Shown one piece after another: positions 41,812-50,420 of a stretch of 64,000 nucleotides of DNA. The stretch is from Ga0077527 sp964533495 (lineage in GTDB: Bacteria; Pseudomonadota; Gammaproteobacteria; Burkholderiales; SG8-41). Each line of letters begins with the position of its first letter. Position 1 is the first letter of the stretch. The stretch covers positions 11,242-75,241 of the forward strand of contig CAZHJU010000012.1 of the NCBI GenBank assembly GCA_964533495.1. Direction: 5' to 3'. The translations under genes were made by a program, and so were the position numbers. Under the pieces are notes generated by a model. It saw only the letters and a list, made by a program, of their open reading frames with translations, did not search any database and was not told where the DNA came from.

Positions 41812-42543
41812 TCAGTTCAGCGTGGCCGCGACCCTGCGGACTTCCTCGGCGGAGCGTTCGCCGGCGAGCGGCGTGCCGGGCATCAGGTGCTTGCCCATGG
41901 CGGCCAGCGTGCCGACCAGCACTGGCTCGAAACCGGCGTCGCGCACCAGCCGCGTGGCCGTCGCAATCGCCGCGGCGTCGTCGCCCGCCATCGGCATGCC
42001 AGTGCGCGGGCCCTGGCGCTGCGCGGCTTCCGCCATGCGCGCGGCGCCGACGGCATTGAAGGCGCGCACGATGCGCGCGCCGGGCAGCAACTCGGCGGAA
42101 GCGAGGCCGGCGCCCTTCTCGCGCGCCCAGTTGGCGATCTCGCCGTCGCGGTTGGGGAAGGGATTGCAGGTGTCGATCACCGCCTTGCCCTTCAGCAGCG
42201 CGCCGAGATCCTTGCCGAGTTGCGGCAGGGCACCGTAGGGCACCGAGATCAGCAGGATTTCGCCGAAGGCCGCGGCCTCGCGCGGCGTGCCGGCGCGGGC
42301 ATTGGCGCCGACTCCCGCGGCGAGCTTCCTGTCGTGTTCGAGATCCAGCGAGGAAAACATCACCGTGTGCCCGGCTTTTGCCCAGGACGTGCCCAGCGCG
42401 CTGCCGACGCGGCCGGAGCCGATGACGCCGATGCGCAGCCCGGCGGCTTCGGCGGCAAGGACATGCAGCGGCAGGAGGCCTGCGGCGGCGGCGCTGCCCG
42501 CGGCAAGCAGGAAACGGCGGCGATCGGATTTTGGCTGTGTCAT
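41812..42543 (-). CDS. F420/NADP-oxidoreductase-like Rossmann protein with Tat signal
   Basis: A 243-residue NAD(P)-binding protein: LRIGVIGSGRVGSALGTSWAKAGHTVMFSSLD, ILLISVPYGALPQLGKDL, KAVIDTCNPFPNRDG and ARIVRAFNAVGA, as in NADPH-dependent F420 reductases and related pyrroline-type reductases. The N-terminus SDRRRFLLAAGSAAAAGLLPLHVLAAEA is a textbook twin-arginine signal, which is unexpected for a dinucleotide-using enzyme. Just upstream of the enolase-superfamily gene. Confidence 0.78.
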   Translation of the reverse strand: MTQPKSDRRRFLLAAGSAAAAGLLPLHVLAAEAAGLRIGVIGSGRVGSALGTSWAKAGHTVMFSSLDLEHDRKLAAGVGANARAGTPREAAAFGEILLISVPYGALPQLGKDLGALLKGKAVIDTCNPFPNRDGEIANWAREKGAGLASAELLPGARIVRAFNAVGAARMAEAAQRQGPRTGMPMAGDDAAAIATATRLVRDAGFEPVLVGTLAAMGKHLMPGTPLAGERSAEEVRRVAATLN

Positions 42544-42700
42544 GACGGGTCTCCCGGGTGGCGGCGGACCGCGGATGCGGTCCGCGACGGACTTCCAGTG
42601 GCGGATGTTAACGCGGCTGCCCGCGCTTGTGGCGCCGTGGCGGCGGCGCCCGTACTACAATGGGCGTCCGCAAACCACGACAGGCACCCGGATTCCCGCC

Positions 42701-43135
42701 ATGAACAAGCCATTCGCACAGCGTATTGCCGCGATGAACGCGATGTACAAACTGCCCGCCCGTGACTGTCCGACGCTGCCGGAGGACACGGCCGGCCGGC
42801 TCACCGCCTTCAAGGCGACGCTGATGGACGAGGTGCACGAGATCGACGACATCGTCGCGCTCGCGAAAAACGGGGCGACGCCCGCCGACATCCTCGTCGC
42901 GCTGGCCGACCTGCTCGGCGACATCATCGTCTACTGCCGTTCCGAGGCGCTCAAGTACGGCCTGCCGCTGGAGGATGTGCTCGACATCATCATGGACAGC
43001 AACGAGAGCAAGCTCGGCGCCGACGGCAAGCCGATCTACGACGCCAACGGCAAATTCCTGAAGGGGCCGAACTATTGGAAGCCCGAGCCGAAAATCAGGG
43101 AACTGCTGCTGCAGGCGGCGCGCCGGAGCTGCTGA
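42701..43135 (+). CDS. MazG/HisE-like all-alpha NTP pyrophosphohydrolase
   Basis: A 144-residue protein with the all-alpha NTP-PPase signature: FKATLMDEVHEIDDIVAL (E-x-x-E-type metal site), LADLLGDIIVYCRSEALKYGLPLEDVLDIIMDSNESKLG (D-x-x-x-D and K). It hydrolyses (d)NTPs or a related nucleotide to the monophosphate, as in house-cleaning enzymes. The ATG at 42701 has no strong binding site. Isolated gene, convergent with Bug receptor 7. Confidence 0.82.
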   Translation: MNKPFAQRIAAMNAMYKLPARDCPTLPEDTAGRLTAFKATLMDEVHEIDDIVALAKNGATPADILVALADLLGDIIVYCRSEALKYGLPLEDVLDIIMDSNESKLGADGKPIYDANGKFLKGPNYWKPEPKIRELLLQAARRSC

Positions 43136-43162
43136 ACGATCCGGCGGCGCCCGGAGGTTTCC

Positions 43163-44140
43163 TCAGTCGAGCTTGATGTTCGCCGCCTTGATGACCTTGG
43201 CCCACTTGGCGAGCTCGCTGCGGATGTACTTGCCGAGCTCGTCCGGCGTGCCGCCCTCGGGATCGACGCCGGATTTGGTCAGGAATTCGCGGATGCCGGG
43301 ATCGCCGATCGCCTTGCGGAATTCCTCGTTGTGCCGGGCGATGATGTTCTGCGGCGTGCCCTTGGGCGCGAGGATGGCATACCACACGCCGGAGTCGTAG
43401 CCGGGCACGCCGCTTTCGGAGACCGTCGGGACGTCGGGCATGGTGCCCACGCGCTTGGTGGTGCTCACCGCGATGGCGCGCAGCCGGCCGGCCTGGATGT
43501 GGCCGCCGGAGGCGATCGGCGTCGCGAACAGCAGTTGCGTCTGTCCCGATATCGTGTCGACCAGCGCCGGCCCGCCGCCCTTGTACGGCACATGCGTGAT
43601 CTTGATGCCGGTCATCACGTTGAGCAGCTCGTTCGCGAGGTGTCCGCCCGAGCCGTTGCCCGAGGAGGCGTAGAGCAGTTCGCCGGGGCGTTTCTTGGCG
43701 ATGGCGATGACTTCCCTGACCGTCTTTGCCGGCAGCGAGGGATGCGCCACCAGCAGGTAGGCGCCGTTGGCCAGCAGCGTCACCGGCTCGAAGTCGCGCA
43801 CCGGATCGTAGGGCACCTTGGCGTACAGCGCAGGGTTGACCGCCAGTTGCGCGGTCAGCGCCATCACGATCGTGTAACCGTCGGGCGCCGCGCGCGCCGC
43901 GGTTTCCATGCCGATGTTGCCGCCGGCGCCGCCGCGGTTGTCGACGATGACCTGCTGGCCGACGTTCTCCGACATCTTGCGCGTCACCGGCCGCGCGATG
44001 GTGTCGCTGCCGCCGCCGGGCGGGTAGGGCAGGATCAGCCGGACCGGCTTCGACGGGAAGGTCTGCGCCGCGGCGGGCAGCACGGGCATGAACACCAGCG
44101 CCGCGCCGACGATTGAATATAAGTATTTGATTTTAAACAT
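43163..44140 (-). CDS. Bug/TctC-family periplasmic solute receptor 7
   Basis: A 325-residue receptor. The signal peptide starts MFKIKYLYSIVGAALVFMPVLPAAAQ; its first eight residues are encoded by the AT-rich repeat copy D. Loops FPSKPVRLILPYPPGGGSDTIAR and VIVDNRGGAGGNIGMETAAR; THVPYKGGGPALV. GAGGAG lies 9 bases before the ATG at 44140. It follows the bicupin gene by 62 bases on the same strand, a likely transport-enzyme pair. Confidence 0.92.
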   Translation of the reverse strand: MFKIKYLYSIVGAALVFMPVLPAAAQTFPSKPVRLILPYPPGGGSDTIARPVTRKMSENVGQQVIVDNRGGAGGNIGMETAARAAPDGYTIVMALTAQLAVNPALYAKVPYDPVRDFEPVTLLANGAYLLVAHPSLPAKTVREVIAIAKKRPGELLYASSGNGSGGHLANELLNVMTGIKITHVPYKGGGPALVDTISGQTQLLFATPIASGGHIQAGRLRAIAVSTTKRVGTMPDVPTVSESGVPGYDSGVWYAILAPKGTPQNIIARHNEEFRKAIGDPGIREFLTKSGVDPEGGTPDELGKYIRSELAKWAKVIKAANIKLD

Positions 44141-44149
44141 AAATTTAAT
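44113..44149 (-). repeat. AT-rich dispersed repeat, copy D
   Basis: On the minus strand: TTAAATTTATG, then TTTAAAATCAAATACTTATA, then TTCAAT. The ATG inside the repeat is the start codon of Bug receptor 7, so the repeat encodes MFKIKYLY of its signal peptide. Confidence 0.78.
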
Positions 44150-44202
44150 CTCCTCGTATCTGGCCTTCTTATACGACCGGGCCGTGTGCGGTCTCCGCTG
44201 TC

Positions 44203-45357
44203 TCAATCCCGGCCTTGATGCGAACTGATGGCGATGATCGCCCGCGCGCCGCTGCGGTTGCTCCAGGCATGGCGCACGCCCTTCAGCAGGGCGACTTCGC
44301 CGGCCTTGAATACGGTTTCGCCGTCGTCCAGCAGCAGCACGAGTTCGCCCTCGAGGACCACACAATAATCGAAGGTGGCAGTCTTTTGCACGTACGGATG
44401 CCGGGCACCGTCATGCCAGGCCGATGCGTCCGGCGAACCCATCGCCGCGAAAAACCGCCGCGCGTCCTCCGCGGTGGTCTTGCCGGCCCAGACCGAATCC
44501 GGCGGCAGGATGTCGACGCGGAACACGGTGCCGCCGTTTTTCGGTTCCATCGTGCGCGGCAGATGCAGCGTCTCATAGACCATCTTCGCCGGGCAGCCTT
44601 CGGTGACCCACATGCGCTGCGAGGCGAAACCGGGCCGCGCCGGATCGAGCAGCACGTCGGGGCAGGGGCCGTCGCTGACGATCACGCTTTTGCCGTCGGA
44701 GGGCCGGTCGATGGTGACGATGCGGCGGTTGAGTTGGATGCCCGGCGGCGCGGGTTGCGGCGCCAGCGGCTTGTCGTTGCCGGTGGCGGTGCCGACACCG
44801 CCGGGGAAATCGGCGCCGATCATGTCGAAGGCCATCTGCGCGTCGACCGGATAGGCCCATTCGTGCCAGGCGCCGACCTGGATCACGATGTCGCCGGGCC
44901 GCATCAGCACCGTGCCTTCGTCGAGGCGCAGTTCGCGGTTGCCGTTGAGCATCATGCCGTAGTCCACCGTCTGCGTCTTGTGCATCGACGAGGTGTAGAG
45001 GCTGTTGCCGCCGCGGTCCCAGGTGCCGGTGGTGCCGGGCCGCAGCTTCGGCGGATGGTGCGGCACGACTTCCGGATCCTGCGACGGATCGTAGTCGGCC
45101 GGACGTCCCACGCTCTGCACCACGCGCAGGTGGCCGCCGCGCGGCTCGCCGGGGAAGCGGTATTTCAGCAGGCTGTCGTCGCCGGCGCCCGAGAGCGCCA
45201 GCGGCGAATCGTTCCAGACCCACAGGTCGGTATGGCCGCGGCCGGCGGACATCGAGGACGGGTGGGCATTCGGCGCGGGACCGTCGATCAGCACGACGGA
45301 ACGGCCGGCGGCATCGTTGCCGGCGACGAGGCGGCGGACAGGTTTCAGGCTGGACAT
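44203..45357 (-). CDS. Bicupin protein with internal duplication
   Basis: A 384-residue cytoplasmic protein made of two similar halves. RRLVAGNDAAGRSVVLIDGPAPNAHPS (about residue 8) matches RRIVTIDRPSDGKSVIVSDGPCPDVLL (about residue 212), and each half ends in a cupin barrel (TVDYGMMLNGNRELRLDEGTVLMRPGDIVIQVGAWHEW and TFDYCVVLEGELVLLLDDGETVFKAGEVALLKGVRHAW). Both barrels keep a G-D/E-x-x-L-x-x-x-x-x-H pattern with a His. Gentisate dioxygenase-like bicupins are a possible relation; the reaction is unknown. It is upstream of Bug receptor 7. Confidence 0.82.
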   Translation of the reverse strand: MSSLKPVRRLVAGNDAAGRSVVLIDGPAPNAHPSSMSAGRGHTDLWVWNDSPLALSGAGDDSLLKYRFPGEPRGGHLRVVQSVGRPADYDPSQDPEVVPHHPPKLRPGTTGTWDRGGNSLYTSSMHKTQTVDYGMMLNGNRELRLDEGTVLMRPGDIVIQVGAWHEWAYPVDAQMAFDMIGADFPGGVGTATGNDKPLAPQPAPPGIQLNRRIVTIDRPSDGKSVIVSDGPCPDVLLDPARPGFASQRMWVTEGCPAKMVYETLHLPRTMEPKNGGTVFRVDILPPDSVWAGKTTAEDARRFFAAMGSPDASAWHDGARHPYVQKTATFDYCVVLEGELVLLLDDGETVFKAGEVALLKGVRHAWSNRSGARAIIAISSHQGRD

Positions 45358-45579
45358 GGTGGTGCTCGGTTTTTCCGGTTGTTTTTCCGGCTTTGCTGGC
45401 CGTTTTTGTCGGTGGCGGAGGGCCGGCCGGGGCCGGCATCGTGGTGGCATGATCGTGCAAATCCGCCGGACGGGGGCGATGGAATCCAGACTCTGGACGA
45501 CGCGGCCCTCGCGGCGGGCATCGAGGCAGAGTGACCACCGCGGGGGATAATCGGGCATTCCCGTTTTTTCGAGATCGAC

Positions 45580-47115
45580 ATGGATGCACCCGCCGCCGGC
45601 AGGACTCCGCACTATGCGGAGCTGACCCGGGCTTATGCCCGGATTTACCGCTACCAGCATCTGGCCGCGATCGTCGGCTGGGACCGCAACGCGATGATGC
45701 CGCCGCGCGGCAACGAGGCGCGTGCCGCGGCCGAGGCCGAGCTGTCGGCGCTGATTCACCGCGCGCGCACCGATCCGCGCTTGGAGGGCTGGCTGGAAGC
45801 CGCCGCGCAGGAACCGCTCGACGGGCTTGCCCGCGCGAACCTGCGCGAGATCCGCCGCGACTGGCGCGACGCCAACGCGCTGCCGGAGTCGCTGGTCGAG
45901 GCGAAGACGCTGGCCGGTGCGCGCTGCGAGCACGCCTGGCGCGGCCAGCGGCCGGCCAACGACTGGCGGGATTTCCTCGAAAACTTCCGCGAAGTGGTGA
46001 AACTGTCGCGCGAGGAGGCGAAACTGCTGTCGGCGCAGACCGGGCTCGCGCCGTACGATGCGCTGATGGACCGTTTCGAGCCGGGCGTGCGCGCCGCCGA
46101 CATCGACCGCATCTTCGGCGACGTCCGGCAATGGCTGCCCGGCCTGATCGCGAAGGCGCAGGAGAAGCAGTCCCGCGAACCGGTCATCGTGCCGCGGGGG
46201 CCGTTCCCGGTCGCGGCGCAGCGCGCGTTGAACCGCGAGGTGATGGCGCTGCTCGGATTCGACTTCGAGGCGGGGCGGCTCGACGAAAGCGCGCATCCCT
46301 TCAGCGGCGGCGTGCCCGAGGACGTGCGCCTGACCACGCGTTACCACGAGGGCGATTTCGCGCGCAGCCTGCTCGGCACCATCCACGAAACCGGCCATGC
46401 CCGCTACGAGCAGAACCTGCCGCGCGCCTGGCTGGGCCAGCCCGTCGGCACCGCGCGTTCCTACGGCATCCATGAAAGCCAGAGCCTGTCCTTCGAAATG
46501 CAGCTCGCGCGCAGCCGCCCCTTCACCGGCCTGCTGGCGCCGCTGCTGAAAAAGCATTTCGGCGACCAGCCGGCCTTCGACCCCGACAACCTGTACCGGC
46601 TGTGGACGCGCGTGAAACCGGGCTTCATCCGCGTCGATGCCGACGAGGTGACCTATCCGGCGCACGTGATCCTGCGCTACGAGATCGAGCGCCCGCTGGT
46701 CGAAGGCGCCATCGAACCCGAGGACATCCCGGCGCTGTGGAACGAGAAGATGCAGGCGCTGCTCGGCCTCGACATCCGCGGCAATTACCGCGACGGCTGC
46801 CTGCAGGATGTGCACTGGACCGAGGGCGCCTTCGGCTATTTCCCGAGCTACACGCTGGGCGCGATGTATGCCGCGCAGTGGTTCGCGGCGATGCGGCGGC
46901 AGGTGCCGGACCTCGATGCGCGCGTCGGCCGCGGCGACCTCGCGCCGGTGTTCGGCTGGCTCGACGGCAATGTCTGGTCGCAGGGCAGCCTGTGGGAGAC
47001 GCCGGAACTGGTGCGGCGCGCCAGCGGCGAGGAACTCAATCCCGCCCGTTTCAGGGAGCACCTGGAAACGAGGTACGCGAACCCGGTTTACCAGGCGAAG
47101 GCCGGCAGCAGGTAG
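45580..47115 (+). CDS. M32-family metallocarboxypeptidase
   Basis: A 511-residue zinc carboxypeptidase of the Taq type. The zinc motif HETGH (GTIHETGHARYEQNLPRAW) at about residue 270 and the downstream Glu in GIHESQSLSFEMQ give the HExxH...E site. N-terminal helical region YQHLAAIVGWDRNAMMPPRGNEAR and C-terminal DGCLQDVHWTEGAFGYFPSYTLG are also conserved. It trims C-terminal residues from peptides in the cytoplasm. Its 3' end overlaps the convergent HAD gene by 28 bases. Confidence 0.92.
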   Translation: MDAPAAGRTPHYAELTRAYARIYRYQHLAAIVGWDRNAMMPPRGNEARAAAEAELSALIHRARTDPRLEGWLEAAAQEPLDGLARANLREIRRDWRDANALPESLVEAKTLAGARCEHAWRGQRPANDWRDFLENFREVVKLSREEAKLLSAQTGLAPYDALMDRFEPGVRAADIDRIFGDVRQWLPGLIAKAQEKQSREPVIVPRGPFPVAAQRALNREVMALLGFDFEAGRLDESAHPFSGGVPEDVRLTTRYHEGDFARSLLGTIHETGHARYEQNLPRAWLGQPVGTARSYGIHESQSLSFEMQLARSRPFTGLLAPLLKKHFGDQPAFDPDNLYRLWTRVKPGFIRVDADEVTYPAHVILRYEIERPLVEGAIEPEDIPALWNEKMQALLGLDIRGNYRDGCLQDVHWTEGAFGYFPSYTLGAMYAAQWFAAMRRQVPDLDARVGRGDLAPVFGWLDGNVWSQGSLWETPELVRRASGEELNPARFREHLETRYANPVYQAKAGSR

Positions 47116-47999
47116 TCCGGCTGTGCAACGGCGCCGGCGGCGAAACGCCGCCAGGCTTCGATCGAAGGCGTTTCTCCCCAGGCCTCGCACAATTGCGGGC
47201 GATGAATGCCGCCGGCGATGAATGCGCTGTCCATGTTCATGCGCGATGCGCCGAGGATGTCGTGCTCGATGGAATCTCCCACGGCCAGCACGCGGCGCGG
47301 GTCGTCGATGCCCATCGTCCGCAGGCAGGAGCGGTAGATCGCCGGGTGGGGCTTGCCGTGATAGAACACCGAGCCGCCGAGTTCCTCGTAGCGCCGCGCC
47401 AGCACGCCCGCCGCGTTGATGGTGCCCTGCGGCGACACGCGCGAGAGGTCGGGGTTGGCGCAGACCATGGGCAGCCCGCGTTCGATGCCGGCGCGCAGGT
47501 CTTCTTCGTGGCCGGCGAGGTCGCGCCGTGTCGTATCCATGCGCAGCACGATCAGGAAATCGGCGTCGGCGATCGAGGACACCGGTTCTATGGACATGCC
47601 GTCGATCACGCCGGTGTCGCCGTCCTGGGTGAACGCGTAGCAGCGCCGGCCCAGCCGGCTGTGGAACGGCTCGATGCCCGCCTCGATCGCTTCGCGCGCA
47701 TCCTCGCCGGCGGAGATCAGCCGGTCGTACAGGCCGCGCTCGAGGCCGATGCGCGCCATCAGCTCGATGTTGTCGTTCTCGCGCCGTCCGGAATTGGACA
47801 GGATGACCACGCGCTTGCCGAGGCCGCGCAGGCGTTCCAGGCATTCGCGCGCGCCCGGGTACGGGCGTATGCCGTCATGCAGCACCCCCCATTGGTCGAT
47901 GATGTAGCCGTCGTAGCGCGGCGCGAGTTCCGCGATTCCCGCATGAATGCGGACGGCGTCCTTGCCGCGCGCCGGCTCAGGAGATGCGGGCACGGACAT
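47088..47999 (-). CDS. HAD-superfamily IIA (NagD-like) phosphatase
   Basis: A 303-residue HAD hydrolase. The first motif reads YDGYIIDQWGVLHDG, where DQWGV replaces the common DLDGV: the nucleophile Asp is kept and the second Asp of DxD is Trp-shifted, as in the TIGR01459 subclass. Motif II is VVILSNSGRREND, the Lys motif YHGKPHPAIY and motif IV VLAVGDSIEHDILGA. It is the last gene of the phn-type transporter operon, overlapping phnE2 by 23 bases. That suggests the imported compound is a phosphoester or that the enzyme recycles phosphate from it (inference). Confidence 0.85.
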   Translation of the reverse strand: MSVPASPEPARGKDAVRIHAGIAELAPRYDGYIIDQWGVLHDGIRPYPGARECLERLRGLGKRVVILSNSGRRENDNIELMARIGLERGLYDRLISAGEDAREAIEAGIEPFHSRLGRRCYAFTQDGDTGVIDGMSIEPVSSIADADFLIVLRMDTTRRDLAGHEEDLRAGIERGLPMVCANPDLSRVSPQGTINAAGVLARRYEELGGSVFYHGKPHPAIYRSCLRTMGIDDPRRVLAVGDSIEHDILGASRMNMDSAFIAGGIHRPQLCEAWGETPSIEAWRRFAAGAVAQPDYLLPAFAW

Positions 48000-48783
48000 A
48001 CGCGGAAACGGCTTCGCTGATCAGCACGATCACCAGGATTGCGGCCAGCACGATGAGCACCTGCTGCCAGGCGAACTGGTTGATGGAGGCATAGAGCTGC
48101 AGGCCGATGCCGCCGGCGCCGACGAACCCCAGCACGCTGGATTCCCGCACGTTGATGTCCCAGCGGTAGACGGTGGTGCCGATCAGCACCGGCATCACCT
48201 GCGGCATGATGCCGAGCAGATAGACCTGGCCGGTGCCGGCGCCGGTGGATTCGATGGCCTCGACCGGCCCGCGGTCGGCCTCCTCGATGGATTCGGCGAC
48301 CAGCTTGGCCAGAAATCCGACCGAGCGCGCGGCGACCGCGGCAATGCCGGCGACCGGGCCGGGCCCGAAGATCGCCACGAACAGCAGCCCCCAGATGACC
48401 GTGTTGACCGAACGCGAGGCCACCAGCAGCGCGCGCCCGATGGCCCAGGTGAAACCGTTGAGCGTGGTGTTGCGCGCCGCGAGAAAGGCCAGCGGTATCG
48501 AAAACACGTAGGCGATGGCGGTGCCGATGGTGGCGATATGGATGGTCTCGAGCAGCGGCCCGATGATCACCGGCAGGTACGACCAGCGCGGCGGCCACAT
48601 GCGCTCGGCGAGGTCGATGGCCTGTTCGTGCGCGTCGCGGAAGAAGGCCCACTCGATGTCGAGCATGGTGATCGACCATACCGCCGCCGCGGCGAGCGAC
48701 ACCGTCCACAGCCAGGCGGTGACCGTTTCGCGCAGCGAGCGCCGCCGCCAGATCTCGGGATAGCGCCGGGCGGCTTCGCTCAC
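47977..48783 (-). CDS. phnE: Phosphonate-type ABC transporter permease PhnE, second
   Basis: A 268-residue inner-membrane permease with about six helices and the EAA-type loop REAIESTGAGTGQVYLLGIMPQVMP followed by RESSVLGFVGAGGIGLQLY, typical of PhnE. The start is a GTG at 48783 whose bases overlap the TGA of the first permease gene (GTGA), with GGAG nine bases upstream. An ATG at 48816 would add 11 residues but has no site. It pairs with the first PhnE to form the channel of the ABC importer. Confidence 0.88.
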   Translation of the reverse strand: MSEAARRYPEIWRRRSLRETVTAWLWTVSLAAAAVWSITMLDIEWAFFRDAHEQAIDLAERMWPPRWSYLPVIIGPLLETIHIATIGTAIAYVFSIPLAFLAARNTTLNGFTWAIGRALLVASRSVNTVIWGLLFVAIFGPGPVAGIAAVAARSVGFLAKLVAESIEEADRGPVEAIESTGAGTGQVYLLGIMPQVMPVLIGTTVYRWDINVRESSVLGFVGAGGIGLQLYASINQFAWQQVLIVLAAILVIVLISEAVSAYVRARIS

Positions 48784-49583
48784 CGGAGTTTTCTCCGCAC
48801 CCAGTCGCTGAACCATTCGCCCAGCGCGACCAGCGCGGCGATGCAAAGCAGGATGGCCGCGGCGAAATCGTAGTCGTAGCGCGAGAACGAGGCCGACAGC
48901 GTCTGGCCGATGCCGCCGGCGCCGACGATGCCGATCACCGTGGAGTGGCGCACGTTGGCGTCGAGCCGGTAAATGAGCACGCCGACGGTGCGCGACAGCA
49001 CCTGCGGCACCACCGAGTAGACGATGGTCTGCGCGAAGCCGGCGCCGGTCGCGCGCACGGCTTCGATCTGGCCCATGCGCACGTTCTCGATGTCCTCGGC
49101 CAGCATCTTGCCGCAGAAGGTCCACGAGGAAAGCGCCAGCGTTAGCAGGCCGGCCACCGCGCCGAAGCCGAACAGCTTGACGAAGAAAATGGCGATGATG
49201 ATTTCGTGGAAGGTGCGGTTGAGCACGATGAAGCCGCGGGCCGCGAGGTAGACCGGGCGCGGCGCCATGTTGCGGGCGGCGGCGATGCCCAGCGGCACCG
49301 CGAGCACGGCGCCGATCAGCGTCGCGGCGAATGCCATTTGCACGCTTTCGAGCATGCCCCTGAGCAGCAGCTGGCCCTTGGAGAAATCGGGCGGCACCAT
49401 GCGCGTGAAAATGTCCAGCGCCCGCGGAAAGCCGGCCAGCATCCGGTTGACGTCGACGTTCAGCGTCGACAGCGACCAGGCGAAATAGAGGATGACGCAG
49501 CCGATGAAAATCCAGTAGCGCCTGCGCGTGCCGAAAAAGGTGGGCGGCGGCTGCCAGCGGGTCGGGTAAGTCGCCGCGGTCAT
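48780..49583 (-). CDS. phnE: Phosphonate-type ABC transporter permease PhnE, first
   Basis: A 267-residue permease: N-terminal helix WIFIGCVILYFAWSLSTLNV, FSKGQLLLRGMLESVQMAFAATLIGAVLAVPLGIAAARN, and the PhnE loop IEAVRATGAGFAQTIVYSVVPQV with RHSTVIGIVGAGGIGQTL. The ATG at 49583 overlaps the phnC stop (ATGA). Transport of phosphonates, phosphite or phosphate esters is the family role; ligand unproven. Confidence 0.9.
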   Translation of the reverse strand: MTAATYPTRWQPPPTFFGTRRRYWIFIGCVILYFAWSLSTLNVDVNRMLAGFPRALDIFTRMVPPDFSKGQLLLRGMLESVQMAFAATLIGAVLAVPLGIAAARNMAPRPVYLAARGFIVLNRTFHEIIIAIFFVKLFGFGAVAGLLTLALSSWTFCGKMLAEDIENVRMGQIEAVRATGAGFAQTIVYSVVPQVLSRTVGVLIYRLDANVRHSTVIGIVGAGGIGQTLSASFSRYDYDFAAAILLCIAALVALGEWFSDWVRRKLR

Positions 49584-50416
49584 TCTTCGTCGTCTTCGCC
49601 GGCGCGGCGGATGGTCTGGCTCCAGTCCTCGGCGCCGTAGATTTCGGTCAACACCCCGGCGTTCAGCGCCGCGGGCGGGCCGTCGAACACCACGCGGCCG
49701 CCCTTCAGGCCGATCACCCGGCCGGCGAAGGACTGCGCCAGGGCCACGTCGTGTATGTTGACCAGCGCCGGCGTGTTGTGCTCCTGCGCCAGCGTGCAGA
49801 TCAGCCGCATGATCTGGCGCGCGGTCTTGGGATCCAGGCTCGCGGTGGGCTCGTCGACCAGCAGCAGGTCGGGCCTTTGCATCAGCGCCCGCGCGATGCC
49901 GACGCGCTGGCGCTGCCCGCCGGACAGCGCGTCGGCGCGCGTGTCGTGATAACCGTCGAGCCCCACGCGGTCGAGCAGCGCGAAGGCGCCCGACACGTCC
50001 TGCGGCGGAAAGCGGCGCATCAGCGAGGCCATGAATCCCACCGAACCGAGCCGGCCGGACAGCACGTTTTCCATGACGGTCAGCCGTTCGACGAGGTTGA
50101 ATTCCTGGAAAATCATGCTGATGCGGCGGCGCACCCGCCGCAGCTCGCGCCGCGGCAGGCCGGCGATCTCGGTGTCCTTCAGCCGGATGCGGCCCGAGGT
50201 CGGCTCGACCAGACGGTTGATGCAGCGGATCAGCGTGCTTTTGCCGGCCCCGGAAGATCCGATGATGGCGATGACTTCGGGCCGTTCGACGGCGAAGGAG
50301 ATGCCGTCGAGCGCGCGCTTGCCGCCCGGGTAGACCTTGACGAGGGCTTCGACGGACAGCAGGGCGTCGGCGGGGGACGGCCCAGGCGTCGCGCCCGCCG
50401 GCTTCGCGATGCTCAC
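49580..50416 (-). CDS. phnC: Phosphonate-type ABC transporter ATP-binding protein PhnC
   Basis: A 278-residue ATPase: Walker A IIGSSGAGKSTLIRCINRL, Q-loop FQEFNLVERLTVMENVLSGRLG (PhnC-specific context), signature LSGGQRQRVGIARAL, Walker B LLLVDEPTASLDP and switch His IHDVALA. The start is most likely a GTG at 50416 (MSIAKPAGATPG), just after the phnD stop; no ATG fits. The N-terminal 20 residues are a Pro/Ala-rich extension. Second gene of the operon. Confidence 0.9.
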   Translation of the reverse strand: MSIAKPAGATPGPSPADALLSVEALVKVYPGGKRALDGISFAVERPEVIAIIGSSGAGKSTLIRCINRLVEPTSGRIRLKDTEIAGLPRRELRRVRRRISMIFQEFNLVERLTVMENVLSGRLGSVGFMASLMRRFPPQDVSGAFALLDRVGLDGYHDTRADALSGGQRQRVGIARALMQRPDLLLVDEPTASLDPKTARQIMRLICTLAQEHNTPALVNIHDVALAQSFAGRVIGLKGGRVVFDGPPAALNAGVLTEIYGAEDWSQTIRRAGEDDEE

Positions 50417-50420
50417 GGAC

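Noticed and set aside
45358..47844. Upstream extension of the bicupin frame to 1213 codons
   Set aside because: The extension covers the M32 carboxypeptidase and HAD genes in another frame; only the part from the ATG at 45357 has cupin sequence.
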